Shown here piece by piece: positions 15,301-24,051 of a stretch of DNA of 64,000 nt. Below the pieces are notes generated by a model that was given only the letters and a program-made list of their open reading frames with translations, was not told the origin of the DNA and did no database searches. Position 1 is the first letter of the stretch. Each line of letters starts with the position of its first letter. Where the stretch lies: the NCBI GenBank assembly GCA_964397565.1, contig CAYNJC010000021.1:11109-75108 (forward strand), given 5' to 3'. Source of the stretch: JAPLST01 sp964397565. GTDB lineage: Bacteria > Auribacterota > UBA3054 > JAPLST01. A program made the translations under genes and the position numbers.

Positions 15301-15699
15301 AGTCAAACCGGCTGTGCTTTGACTTCGCCATGCGCACAGTGTAGCACAATCACAGTGGATTCGCGACGCGGAGGTCGCTGCGCGCAGCGAAGGGAACGCC
15401 GATCGTCCCGCCGTTGACGGGATCCACGCCGCTGGCGGGACTCCAAGCAGCTCCAAGCAGCCAGATCGGCTGAAGGTAGCTGCGATCTCCCGATCGCAGC
15501 TGCTTGCGCCTGCGCGGGATATGGAAATCCCGCATCCCTTCAGCGGCACGGGCGTGCCGCGTTCCCCTCGGCGATGCCGACACTGCGCTACGACAGAAGC
15601 GTTTGCGCCACTACGTTAACGCGCATGCGCCGTCGGCGGGACGGCAGGATGCCGCGTCTAGCATAAATGGTTCTGCATTTCAGCGTGTCCGTTCAGCCG
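15301..15699. repeat. Intergenic repeats, no gene
   Basis: The spacer contains overlapping hairpins: GTCCCGCCGTTGACGGGA, CCGCTGGCGGGACTCC, two CTCCAAGCAG units (about 15408-15463), GGAGATCGCAGC-type inverted repeats and AAATCCCGCATCCC. These belong to the GCTGCTTGG/CCCGCC palindrome family also seen around recQ. I see no supported coding sequence here. Confidence 0.6.
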
Positions 15700-15728
15700 T
15701 TGCATTGCCCGCGCGGTTTTGCTATAAT
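15700..15728 (+). promoter_or_regulatory. Promoter of the envelope operon (15.8-19.5 kb)
   Basis: TTGCAT (15700-15705), a 17-bp spacer and TATAAT (15723-15728) lie 38 bp before ATG 15767. Confidence 0.7.
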
Positions 15729-15766
15729 CGCGGCATTGTACTAGTATATTGCAGCCAAGGAACATC

Positions 15767-16147
15767 ATGGCGGAATTGTATTCGGATGCGAACAACATCG
15801 AGTTGCAGTGCGTGGCATGCAGCAATGCCATCTGTTTCTCCATTCTGGATATTGGCGCGGATGCGCGTCTGGATTGCCGGCATTGCGGCAAACAATATGT
15901 GTTCAATGAAGAGCTGCTCGCCAAGATCCGGCGCTTCGAGCAATTGTTGCAAGCCGTCTACAACGCACGCGACGTGCTGGGCGCGGCCAATGTCGGCATC
16001 GCCTTCCGCGACGAGGAAGTCAAAGTCCCCTATCGCTTGCTGCTGACGCGCCTGAACACCATGTTGACGCTCAACATCGGCGGCAAGGAAACAACGTTCC
16101 GCTTCCGCGTCGAGCCGTTGAACATTGTTGGGCAAGCAAAGGAATGA
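15767..16147 (+). CDS. Zinc-ribbon protein, unknown function
   Basis: The 126-residue soluble protein has two CxxC knuckles (CVAC at about 14-17 and CRHC at about 37-40) that form an N-terminal zinc ribbon. A helix (LLAKIRRFEQLLQAVYNARD) and a beta-rich C-terminal half (FRDEEVKVPYRLLLTRLNTM, FRFRVEPLNIV) follow. AAGGA precedes ATG 15767; an earlier TTG is less likely. It ends in an ATGA overlap with the next gene. I do not recognise a named family. A regulatory or nucleic-acid/protein-binding role is suggested only by the zinc ribbon. Confidence 0.75.
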   Translation: MAELYSDANNIELQCVACSNAICFSILDIGADARLDCRHCGKQYVFNEELLAKIRRFEQLLQAVYNARDVLGAANVGIAFRDEEVKVPYRLLLTRLNTMLTLNIGGKETTFRFRVEPLNIVGQAKE

Positions 16148-16848
16148 ACCCGATGCCATTATACCGGCTGGCGCGCCTGCTCACAGCAGTTTGTATGATC
16201 GCCGCGTGTGTGCCGGCGGCCGCGCGCACTGACGATGCCGGCGCGCCGGCCAGTGCACGCGTGGAGCACCAGCCGCTGCGCGAGCGCATCGCGGCATACC
16301 TGAAAGATCACGGCTGCCCACCCAGATTGGCCGTTGTGGTCGTTGCCGCGCTGCCGATTGTTGAGCTACGCGGTGCCATCCCGGTCGGGATCAACTTGTT
16401 TAGGCTTGATTGGCGCGGGGTGTTCATTCTGGCCGTGTTTGGCAATATGCTGCCCATCCCGTTCATCCTTCTATTGCTTGGCCCGTTATCGCGCTGGTGC
16501 ATGAAGTTTAGGTTAGGCCGGGTTTTTATCGAGTGGCTCTTTGCCCGCACACGCCACAAAAGCGCGCAGATTGAGAAATACGAAACGCTCGGGCTGACTA
16601 TCTTTGTCGCCATCCCACTGCCGGCCACTGGCGCGTGGACGGGCGCCATGGCGGCTTTTCTACTGGGCCTCAAGTTCCGCCACGCCATGCTTTCGATCCT
16701 GCTGGGCGTGGTGATCGCCGGGGTGATCATGACCGTGCTGTCCCTGATGGGCTGGCTGGGTGCGGCCGTGGCCGGGATTGCCCTGTTAGGCCTGGCTGTC
16801 GTCAGTTTAGCCGGTTGGTTGAACCGTGAAGGACGCGTTGACCCATGA
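16144..16848 (+). CDS. COG2426-family small multidrug export-like membrane protein
   Basis: This 234-residue protein has a signal-like N-terminus (LLTAVCMIAACVPAAARTDD). The family core follows: VVVVAALPIVELRGAIPVGI (the conserved E-x-R-G-A-I-P motif), FGNMLPIPFILLLLGPLSRW, YETLGLTIFVAIPLPATGAW (the conserved F-V-A-I-P-L-P-x-T-G) and TGAMAAFLLGLKFR. Four to five membrane helices are apparent. PF06695 is annotated as putative small multidrug export, but transport has rarely been shown. It overlaps the zinc-ribbon gene by four bases, which indicates coupling. Confidence 0.88.
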   Translation: MNPMPLYRLARLLTAVCMIAACVPAAARTDDAGAPASARVEHQPLRERIAAYLKDHGCPPRLAVVVVAALPIVELRGAIPVGINLFRLDWRGVFILAVFGNMLPIPFILLLLGPLSRWCMKFRLGRVFIEWLFARTRHKSAQIEKYETLGLTIFVAIPLPATGAWTGAMAAFLLGLKFRHAMLSILLGVVIAGVIMTVLSLMGWLGAAVAGIALLGLAVVSLAGWLNREGRVDP

Positions 16849-16869
16849 TACCACACATAAGCTGACACC

Positions 16870-17712
16870 ATGAAAATTCTCACCGTTGTCTGGCTGGCTG
16901 CGCTTGCTCTTCTCACGGGCTGCACGACCGTACAGCGCGGCGCCTTGGCCGGCGCCTTGGTTGGCTCGGGCGCGGGCGCGGGCATTGGTGCGGCCGGCGG
17001 CGGCGTGGGCGTGGCGATAGGCGCGGGTGCGGGCGCGGGCGCGGGCGTCTTGCTGGGCGGCGCGGCCGGCGAACTGTATGAAGCCAACCGCATTCGGGTC
17101 AAGGAGGAAAAGGCGAACTTCAATGACCAGACCGGCGAGGCCTATGTGCGCACCAAAACGTTGGCGGAATACGAGAAGCGCCTGGCGCTGGCGGAAGCCC
17201 GCGCGCGCGATTTGCTGGCGCAAAATCAGCGTATGGCCGGCATGCGGCCGCCCGACACACTGATCGCGCCGCACATCGCACGGCAGCCAGGGCCGCAGCA
17301 CATGGTGCAGGTCGAGACCTCGTTGGAAGGCATGCTGCAGGTGAGCATGGTCTCGGAAGTGTTGTTCGAGCCGGGCAGCGCGAAGATCAACGAGGCGATC
17401 TACCCCGTGCTGGATGAAATCGGCGGCACGATCGGCCGCGAGTACCCGGAGTACTATGTGGCGATTGAAGGCCATACCGATGCCGGTGAAGCCGCGGCGG
17501 CGACGAACTACCGCTCGGAGTGGGAATTATCGGCGGCGCGCGCGTTGGCGGTGCTGCATTATTTCGACGATCAGAAACTAATCAATCAAAGCCAGATGGC
17601 GATTGCCGGCTATGGCCCGTATCGGTCCGGCAGCGCCGGCGCGGATCCGCGTTTGAACCGGCGGGTTGTCATCACCCTGATGCCGCAAAAGGCGCCGGTT
17701 GCCGGCTACTAA
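16870..17712 (+). CDS. OmpA-family lipoprotein (Pal-like)
   Basis: The 280-residue protein has a lipoprotein signal with lipobox LLTGC (Cys near residue 18). A Gly/Ala-rich glycine-zipper region (about 27-72) follows. After a helical linker (EYEKRLALAEARARDLLAQN), the C-terminal OmpA peptidoglycan-binding domain shows VLFEPGSAKINEA, VAIEGHTDAGE, SAARALAVLHYF and DPRLNRRVVITLMP. The Asp and Arg that bind diaminopimelate in the family are present (GHTD, LNRRV). It probably tethers the outer membrane to peptidoglycan. It starts 21 bp after the COG2426 gene and belongs to the same operon. Confidence 0.92.
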   Translation: MKILTVVWLAALALLTGCTTVQRGALAGALVGSGAGAGIGAAGGGVGVAIGAGAGAGAGVLLGGAAGELYEANRIRVKEEKANFNDQTGEAYVRTKTLAEYEKRLALAEARARDLLAQNQRMAGMRPPDTLIAPHIARQPGPQHMVQVETSLEGMLQVSMVSEVLFEPGSAKINEAIYPVLDEIGGTIGREYPEYYVAIEGHTDAGEAAAATNYRSEWELSAARALAVLHYFDDQKLINQSQMAIAGYGPYRSGSAGADPRLNRRVVITLMPQKAPVAGY

Positions 17713-17719
17713 GAGAAGA

Positions 17720-18373
17720 ATGACCATGAACACAGCTCCCATCAAACTGGCAATTGTGAGCGCCGCACTGGCGGGTATCGTGGCCGGGCTGTCGGGCTGT
17801 GCGACCTCGAACGTGACGATGCCGGCCCGGCTGGCGCTCGAAGGCACGAGTGAATTTCGCGACAAGATTCTGGCGATCATGCCGCTCGGCACGTTGCCGG
17901 ACGGCTACACTTCGAATCGCATCGCGGAGCTGCATGCGTGGTGGATGCCGCGCGCAATGTACGGCAAAGGCGAAGTGACCACGCTGGAGAATCCGAATCA
18001 AGATATGGCGCTGGCGATGTTCAACCGCTATCGCGGCCGCGACCTGTTTCGGCGGGTGGTCACGGTCGCCGACCGGCCCGAAGCGGAGCGCATCCAGGCC
18101 GATTACCTACTGTGTTTCCGGATCAATGACTGTTATGCGGTCGGGCGCGGCGCGAATGCCAATTTCGTCGAGTGGATTACGTATGAAGGCATCGTCAGCA
18201 TGGATGTGGCGATCTACGACTTGGCCCGCAATCAGCGGATCGCGTCGCAGCGCGTGCGCGCCGATGCGACCTCGACTTCGGTCTGGGCCGGCCAGGAAAT
18301 GCGCAATTACTTGAAGCGCCAGTTGCTGCGTGGCGCCACCTTCCACAACGCCATCGCCCAAATTACTTTTTAG
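17720..18373 (+). CDS. Lipoprotein of unknown function
   Basis: The 217-residue protein has a lipoprotein signal ending in GLSGC. It contains a mixed alpha/beta domain (FRDKILAIMPLGTLPDGYTS, ADYLLCFRINDCYAVGRGAN, VSMDVAIYDLARNQRIASQR). The arrangement of a predicted strand, two helices and an edge sheet resembles small periplasmic lipoproteins that assist assembly or trafficking, but I cannot assign a family. GAGAAG lies before ATG 17720; ATG 17726 is equally possible. It lies eight bases after the OmpA-type gene. Confidence 0.75.
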   Translation: MTMNTAPIKLAIVSAALAGIVAGLSGCATSNVTMPARLALEGTSEFRDKILAIMPLGTLPDGYTSNRIAELHAWWMPRAMYGKGEVTTLENPNQDMALAMFNRYRGRDLFRRVVTVADRPEAERIQADYLLCFRINDCYAVGRGANANFVEWITYEGIVSMDVAIYDLARNQRIASQRVRADATSTSVWAGQEMRNYLKRQLLRGATFHNAIAQITF

Positions 18374-18391
18374 CCCCGGCCCCGGTGACCT

Positions 18392-19486
18392 ATGCGCCGC
18401 AAACGCCTGAAAGTCGCACTGATCTACAATGCCGACACTGGTTCCATCCCCGAGCGGCCCGAGGATCGCGGCAGCGTCGCGGATCTGCGTGTGATGATCC
18501 GCCAGATGGCGCGCGCCCTGCGGGCGCGCGCCCACGACGTGCTGGTGCTGGCGCTCAATCAGGATCTGTTTGCGTTTCAGCGCCGCCTGCGTCGCTTCAA
18601 CCCGGATGTGGTCTTCAATCAGTATGAAGATGTCGTGCACGGCGCCTTGTATGAAATGCGCGTCGCGGCCATTGTGCGCATGATGGGCTATCCCTTGACC
18701 GGCTCGCCGGCGCTGGCGCTGGGTCTGTCGCGCTACAAGTACATGACCGCCAGTCTGCTGCAAGGCGCGGGCGTGCGCGTGCCGCCGCAGACGCGCTTGC
18801 TCGAGAAAATCGGGGATGTCAATCGCACGGCCTGGAACTTTCCACTGATCATGCAGCCGGCGCAGGAACACGCCGGCGTCGGCCTTGACCGCACCTCGGT
18901 CGTGCACACCAAAGGCGCGCTGCGCGACAAAACGCGCCAGATCCTGACCGAGTTTCATCAGCCCGCGCTGATTCAGCAGTTCCTGCCCGGGCGCGAGTTC
19001 AATATCGGCATGCTGGGCGGGCGGCGCATGCGCGTCATGCCTTTGGCGGAAGTTGATTACTCGAAGCTGCCCGGCCGCATTCCACCGATCATGTCGTATG
19101 CGGCCAAGTTCATCGAGACCAGCGAGGAATATCGCAAGACGCGCGTGACCTGCCCGGCCGTCATTCAGTCCGAGTTGGCGCGCGAGATTACCACCACGGC
19201 CTTGCGCGCCGTGCGCGCCCTGGGCGCCTGGGGCTACGCGCGCGTGGACATCCGCCTCGATGAAGACGGCCGGCCGTGCGTCCTGGATGTCAACTGCAAT
19301 CCCAGTCTCGAACCGGAAGTGGCCTTGGCGCGTTCGGCCGAGAAAACCGGGATTGCCTATCCGGACATGCTGAACATGATCATCAGCGCCGCGCTCGAAC
19401 AGCAGCCCTACGACGCGTATGTGCCAATGCTGGGCGCGTTCACGACGCCGGCCCTGGCCCGCGCCGCAGCCGCGCGCACGCGCTGA
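18392..19486 (+). CDS. D-alanine-D-alanine ligase-like ATP-grasp enzyme
   Basis: This 364-residue ATP-grasp protein is related to Ddl. Motifs are LKVALIYNAD at the N-terminus, DVVFNQYEDVVHGALYEMRV, GYPLTGSPALALGLSRYKYM, PLIMQPAQEHAGVGLDRTSV, LIQQFLPGREFNIGMLGGRR, MPLAEVDYSKLP and the metal-binding VDIRLDEDGRPCVLDVNCNP. The first substrate region departs from true Ddl: the usual K-P in the ATP-binding strand reads MQP. An alternative amino-acid ligase is therefore as likely as cell-wall D-Ala-D-Ala formation. It is the last gene of the envelope operon, 18 bp after the preceding lipoprotein. Confidence 0.85.
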   Translation: MRRKRLKVALIYNADTGSIPERPEDRGSVADLRVMIRQMARALRARAHDVLVLALNQDLFAFQRRLRRFNPDVVFNQYEDVVHGALYEMRVAAIVRMMGYPLTGSPALALGLSRYKYMTASLLQGAGVRVPPQTRLLEKIGDVNRTAWNFPLIMQPAQEHAGVGLDRTSVVHTKGALRDKTRQILTEFHQPALIQQFLPGREFNIGMLGGRRMRVMPLAEVDYSKLPGRIPPIMSYAAKFIETSEEYRKTRVTCPAVIQSELAREITTTALRAVRALGAWGYARVDIRLDEDGRPCVLDVNCNPSLEPEVALARSAEKTGIAYPDMLNMIISAALEQQPYDAYVPMLGAFTTPALARAAAARTR

Positions 19487-19496
19487 GCGCCTATCT

Positions 19497-20366
19497 CTAT
19501 TGCTTTTTTTCCGGACCGTTTGCCGATTTTGGCAAACGTTGTTGCAGCGCCTCCTGCGCTTGTGACGCAATAGACAAAAACAGGTCTCGACCACGCAAGC
19601 CGGTTTCCAGTCCGGAGATCATATTTTCGACGTTTGATGCCCGTTTTCGTTCAACTGGCGTCATACTCATGTAAAGTGCACGCAATGTGATGAGTGCCTC
19701 TTCAGGGCAAGCAAAGCCCTTTCTGTATGCCACGGTCAAATTAAGACGCGCACGTGTCTCGTTGTCATATATGGGATCCCGCGCTTCGTGTTCGAAGATG
19801 GGTGTAAGGATGTCTCGCAGATCGCCACCCGCCTGAACTTCCTTCATGTTGATTCGTCCTTCCCATACCAAGGCCCATTCAATGATTCCCAGGCGACGCT
19901 TTGGATCGGGATTGCCAATTTCATCAAGGTCGCTCATGCACATGGCCGTAAAAGCTGCCACATGATCAAAATCCGCTGTCTCCTCACTAACGCAAAGCGT
20001 CATGCAATGGCAAGCCAAGGCATAGTACTCGCCCATACCTTCAGGGGTGAGATAACGACGCATGCAGTTTGTAATCGCCGTCCTGAGAACAAGCGCAGCA
20101 CTGGCGGTGAACTGGCCGGTGTTTATTGTGCTCACATCACATATGTGTTGCCGTAGTTGGGGGCCGGAAAGCCTTGCTAATGTTGATGGATGCAGCCCCA
20201 CCTGCGGTTGTTTCATTTCGCCGGTCTGTTGCCCGCGCGTGGCTGTTACTGTCGCGTTTGTGTATGGCGCCGTGCGCGCCGCGTGATTTCTAGCCTTACA
20301 GCCAGTCAGAACCACAGCAAGAGCACACAGAATGGCACAGCATTGTGTAGTGCTGCAAATAGTCAT
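19497..20366 (-). CDS. Lipoprotein of unknown function coupled to the RCC1-like protein
   Basis: The 289-residue protein begins MTICSTTQCCAILCAL and has a lipobox-like VVLTGC. The mature part is helical and polar (LRTAITNCMRRYLTPEGMGE, ALITLRALYMSMTPVERKRA) with several Cys/His residues (YALACHCMTLC). I recognise no family. The start overlaps the stop of the preceding PEP-CTERM gene by four bases, so the two are translated as a pair. Base composition looks less GC-rich than its neighbours. The C-terminal PEKKQ tail lies over a T-run that could terminate the converging operon. Confidence 0.65.
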   Translation of the reverse strand: MTICSTTQCCAILCALAVVLTGCKARNHAARTAPYTNATVTATRGQQTGEMKQPQVGLHPSTLARLSGPQLRQHICDVSTINTGQFTASAALVLRTAITNCMRRYLTPEGMGEYYALACHCMTLCVSEETADFDHVAAFTAMCMSDLDEIGNPDPKRRLGIIEWALVWEGRINMKEVQAGGDLRDILTPIFEHEARDPIYDNETRARLNLTVAYRKGFACPEEALITLRALYMSMTPVERKRASNVENMISGLETGLRGRDLFLSIASQAQEALQQRLPKSANGPEKKQ

Positions 20367-23338
20367 ATTGTGTCCGTGGTTGCTTTCCTCCACGTTACCG
20401 TGTTTAGCCTTGTATGCCACTGCCGCACGCACCAGAACAAGGCCGTAAGGCTCAGCACCAACACCGGCTCCGGCACGACCGTGACCGTCACGCTGTCGCC
20501 GCCCAGCCAGCCAAAGACATTGGTGCCATAGACACTAAGCGCGTTCGTCCCTTCGGCCACGGGAATGTCTTGAATCGTCCAGAATTCTTGTGCGGCGAAG
20601 GCGCCCTGCGCGCCGTTCAATGCGTTTGTCCACCACATCGCACCGACTACTTGATTGGTCGCGTCAAGCGCGGGTGAGTTCGTCCCGCCAAGCGTGTGCG
20701 TCGTCACATAATAGTCCACTACCACGTCGTCGTTCGTGACGTCTACAAATGGCACAATTTCAATTGCCAAACTATGATAATTGCCTGCGGTGATCATGAC
20801 ATGATTTCCACCGTTTGGGCAGTTCGTCAGGTCAAACCAGCCGCCCCAGCCTACCAACGTCCCATCGCGCAGCAAAGCCAGGGAATGTACCCCGCCGGCT
20901 GAGATCGCGACATAATTACTGCCGCCCGGACAGGTTGTCTGACCATAATTATTATAGCCCCAGCCCACCAGCGTGCCGTTGTGCCGCAAGGCAAGGGAAT
21001 GGCCCATGCCCGCCGCGATCGCAATATAGTCATTCCCGCCCGGGCAGGTTGTCTGGCCAGCTCCATTGTCGCCCCAACCCACCAGCGTCCCATCGCGTCG
21101 CAAGGCAAGGGAATGCCCCCCTCCCACCGCAATCGCCACATAATCATTTCCGGGTGGGCAGGTCGGCTGGCTATACTGTTTGCCCCAGTCTACCAGCGCC
21201 CCATCGCGCCGCACGGCCAGGGAATGAGCATCGCCGGCCGCGATCGCGACATAATCATTTCCGGTCGGGCAGATCGTCTGAGCTTCATTATTTCTACCCC
21301 AGCCCACCAGCGTGCCATCGCGCCGCACGGCAACGGAATGATCGTCGCCCGCCGCGACGGCCACATAGTCATTCCCAGTCGGACAGGTCGTCTGTCCATA
21401 GGAATTGTCGCCCCAGCCCACCAGCGTGCCATCGCACCGCACGGCAACAGAATGATCGTCGCCCGCCGCGATCGCAACAAAGTCACTCCCGCGCGGACAG
21501 TTTGTCTGGCCATAATCACTGATCCCCCACCCCACTAGCACGCCGCTTACTCGCCGGCCGTACGTCGATCCGCTCTGTTCGCCACTGCCATCAATGTTGT
21601 AGGACCAAATGTTGACCATATCGCTGCTCACGTCACCCGCGGCGTTTGTTCCATAGACGGTGATGTAATTCCTGCCTACGTCCAGCGGGACTGCCGGCGT
21701 GGTAAACGCCAAGCCGCTGCGCGTGAAACTACTTGCCGTGCCGCCCGCCGTCGCGTTCGAGACCCACATGTCGCCCACGATAGCGCTCGTGTTCGTGCCC
21801 GCCACGGCGTAACAAGTGACATCATAACTGACTGCCGCCAACGCGCTCGTGATGGTCAATTGCGACATGCGTGTAATCGTGACGTTATCGCTGCCGACCC
21901 AGCCATAGACATTTGTGCCATAGACGCTGATACCATTTGCTCCTACTGCAAGGGGCACATCTGTAATTGTCCAACTCTGCGTAGCGGCAAAGGTGCCATA
22001 GACGCCATTTAACGTGTTCATCCACCAGAGCATACCGACAATTTGATTATGCTCGTCAAGCAACGGCGAATTCGTCCCGCCAAGCGTGTATGTTGTTACA
22101 TCATGGGTGACTACAACGTCGCTGTTGGTGATGTCTATAAATAGTACAAACCCAATTGCCAAATTATGCTGACCGCCCGCAGCGATCATGATATGCCCTT
22201 CACTGCTTGGGCAGTTCGTCAGGCCGGCCCAAGCCACCAGCGTGCCATCGCGCCTAAGGGCAAGTGAATGACTGTCGCCTGCTGCGATCGCGACATAATT
22301 GCTCCCGCTCGGGCAGTTCGTCTGGCCATAGTTGTTTAGGCCCCAGCCCACTAGCGTACCATCGCTGCGCAAGGCTAGAGAATGCCTCCAGCCCGCCGCG
22401 ATCGCAACATAGTTGCTGCCATTCGGGCAGTTCGTCCGGCCATGCCCACTAGCGCCCCAGCCCACCAGCGTCCCATCGCGCCGCAAGGCAAGGGAATGAC
22501 TATCTCCCGCTACGATCGCAACATAGTTGCTACCGCTTGGGCAGTTCGTCTGGCCGTAGTAATTGTCGCCCCAACTCACCAGTGTTCCATCGCGCCGCAA
22601 GGCAAGTGAATGATATTCACCGCCCGCGACAGCAACATAATTGCTGTCGCGCGGACAGATCGTCTCGCCATACAAACTAACACCCCAGCCCACCAGCGTT
22701 CCATCGCGCCGTAAGGCAAGCGAGTAACTCTCACCCGCCGCAATCGCGACATAATTGCTGCCGCTCGGGCAGTTCGTCTGGCCATAGTAATTCCAGCCCC
22801 AACCCACCAGCGTCCCATCGCGCCGTAAGGCAAGGGAATGTAACCCGCCCGCCGCGATGGCAACATAATTACTGTCGCTTGGGCAGATCGTCTGGCCCTC
22901 GTTATTCTCGCCCCAGCCCACCAGCATACCGGGCAGCCGCCGACCATACGCCGACCCGCTTTGCTCCCCGCTGCCGTCAATATTGTAACGCCAGATGTTG
23001 ACCGTGTCGCTGCTGACGTCAGCTGCGGCGTTGGTTCCGTAGATGCTAATGTAATTATGTCCGTACACCAGCGGAACTGCCGGCGTAGCAAACGCCAAGC
23101 CGCTGCGCGTGAAACTGATCGCCACGCCGCCGGCCGACGCATTCGAGACCCACATGTCGCCGACGAGATCGCTCGTGTTCGTGCCGGTTACTGCATACTT
23201 TTCGACCTCCCACGTCACCGTTGCCGGCGCGCCTGTGATCGTCACACTCGCCAGCGCGGTTAGTGGCGCAATCGCAAATGTCATCGCGCCGACAATCACC
23301 GCCATCCACAGCGTGTGTTGATTCATCTTGCTGCTCAT
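20363..23338 (-). CDS. Secreted PEP-CTERM protein with two seven-bladed RCC1-like propellers
   Basis: This 991-residue protein starts at ATG 23338 behind AAAGGAGAAGG. It has a signal peptide (IVGAMTFAIAPLTALA). An Ig-like segment (VTITGAPATVTWEVEKYAVT) leads into seven repeats of about 38 residues with the consensus LVGWG-N-YGQTNCP-GSNYVA and AAG-HSLALRRDGT (about 22150-22940). Ig-like segments separate these from a second set of seven repeats (about 20755-21550), and a final Ig-like segment and VPEPVLVLSLTALF with a basic end complete it. RCC1-family propellers have seven blades, so this reads as Ig-propeller-Ig-Ig-propeller-Ig-anchor. It is probably exported and processed by exosortase. The ligand is unknown. 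Confidence 0.9.
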   Translation of the reverse strand: MSSKMNQHTLWMAVIVGAMTFAIAPLTALASVTITGAPATVTWEVEKYAVTGTNTSDLVGDMWVSNASAGGVAISFTRSGLAFATPAVPLVYGHNYISIYGTNAAADVSSDTVNIWRYNIDGSGEQSGSAYGRRLPGMLVGWGENNEGQTICPSDSNYVAIAAGGLHSLALRRDGTLVGWGWNYYGQTNCPSGSNYVAIAAGESYSLALRRDGTLVGWGVSLYGETICPRDSNYVAVAGGEYHSLALRRDGTLVSWGDNYYGQTNCPSGSNYVAIVAGDSHSLALRRDGTLVGWGASGHGRTNCPNGSNYVAIAAGWRHSLALRSDGTLVGWGLNNYGQTNCPSGSNYVAIAAGDSHSLALRRDGTLVAWAGLTNCPSSEGHIMIAAGGQHNLAIGFVLFIDITNSDVVVTHDVTTYTLGGTNSPLLDEHNQIVGMLWWMNTLNGVYGTFAATQSWTITDVPLAVGANGISVYGTNVYGWVGSDNVTITRMSQLTITSALAAVSYDVTCYAVAGTNTSAIVGDMWVSNATAGGTASSFTRSGLAFTTPAVPLDVGRNYITVYGTNAAGDVSSDMVNIWSYNIDGSGEQSGSTYGRRVSGVLVGWGISDYGQTNCPRGSDFVAIAAGDDHSVAVRCDGTLVGWGDNSYGQTTCPTGNDYVAVAAGDDHSVAVRRDGTLVGWGRNNEAQTICPTGNDYVAIAAGDAHSLAVRRDGALVDWGKQYSQPTCPPGNDYVAIAVGGGHSLALRRDGTLVGWGDNGAGQTTCPGGNDYIAIAAGMGHSLALRHNGTLVGWGYNNYGQTTCPGGSNYVAISAGGVHSLALLRDGTLVGWGGWFDLTNCPNGGNHVMITAGNYHSLAIEIVPFVDVTNDDVVVDYYVTTHTLGGTNSPALDATNQVVGAMWWTNALNGAQGAFAAQEFWTIQDIPVAEGTNALSVYGTNVFGWLGGDSVTVTVVPEPVLVLSLTALFWCVRQWHTRLNTVTWRKATTDTI

Positions 23339-23354
23339 GATACCTTCTCCTTTT

Positions 23355-23507
23355 ATTGATGAATGCGCTTGCTTGGTGTCATGCCAATTGTGGCCGCGGG
23401 CGCCTGCTTGGAGTCCCGCCAACGGCGCGGATGACCGCGGCTGCAGAAGCCGCCCTCACCGCGGGCGGCTACACGGACGCTGCAACGCAGAAAGCGGTTT
23501 CATTAGT
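23355..23507 (-). repeat. MITE-like element, copy 3, with a nested palindrome insertion
   Basis: This is the reverse orientation of the 125-bp element (TIRs GATGAATGCGCTT and CATTAGT). It is enlarged by about 28 bp: a copy of the GCTGCTTGGAGTCCCGCC repeat sits in the core at about 23402-23431. It lies 17 bp upstream of the PEP-CTERM RCC1 gene. Confidence 0.8.
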
Positions 23508-23625
23508 AAGGCGCTATGTCATGCCTAGTATACAACTTATCAACACGCGTTGCATTGACAGATTGTGGTTCGAGGAAAATGTTCAGGACACTGCCGCGCT
23601 GTTCGCGCTGTGTCGGGCGCCGGCG

Positions 23626-24012
23626 CTAGCGTAGTCCCAGAAGCTGTGCGACGACTACGCCTGCCAGCGCGGCCAAGATCAGCACAATCGCGATTTTCCA
23701 AATGCGCTGGATGTGCGCCGCGGGCGCAAATGCCCATGGCGCAGGGGGCGGCGTGACTGTAAATCCTTCCGCTTCGAGCGTGGCGCGGGTTTGGGCGTGC
23801 ATGGCCTGCGGCACAAACACGCCCCAGTAAAGCCCTGGGCCAACAGCCGGCATCACGGGCATCGCCAAGCTCAAGCCGCTGACGGTGATTTGGCGGCCAA
23901 AATGCGGAATCCGCACCGTCTTGAGAATCTGACAGACGTGATCATATTCATACACTTTTGCAGTGTAAAACGCGGGGACAAACTCCGTAGCAGTTTTGGC
24001 AGATGACCTCAT
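23626..24012 (-). CDS. Small protein with C-terminal membrane anchor, unknown function
   Basis: The 128-residue protein starts at ATG 24012 (MRSSAKTATEFVPAF) with GAGAGG upstream. It has a soluble N-terminal domain (VRIPHFGRQITVSGLSLAMP, GLYWGVFVPQAMHAQTRATL), a Pro/Ala-rich linker and a C-terminal helix (IAIVLILAALAGVVVAQLLG) that acts as a tail anchor. It is 39 bp downstream of the metallopeptidase gene on the same strand, so probably the last gene of that operon. No family is recognised. Confidence 0.65.
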   Translation of the reverse strand: MRSSAKTATEFVPAFYTAKVYEYDHVCQILKTVRIPHFGRQITVSGLSLAMPVMPAVGPGLYWGVFVPQAMHAQTRATLEAEGFTVTPPPAPWAFAPAAHIQRIWKIAIVLILAALAGVVVAQLLGLR

Positions 24013-24051
24013 TGGCGCCTCTCAACAATTGGATAACTATAGCGCGGTATA

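Noticed and set aside
18107..19594. 495-codon minus-strand frame opposite the ATP-grasp gene
   Set aside because: Antisense shadow; the plus-strand gene has the full ATP-grasp motif set.
20755..22940. Possible CRISPR-like or minisatellite array in the regularly spaced repeats
   Set aside because: The period of about 114 bp is a multiple of three, the repeats are coding and vary as protein blades (LVGWG...RRDGT). They are RCC1-like propeller repeats.
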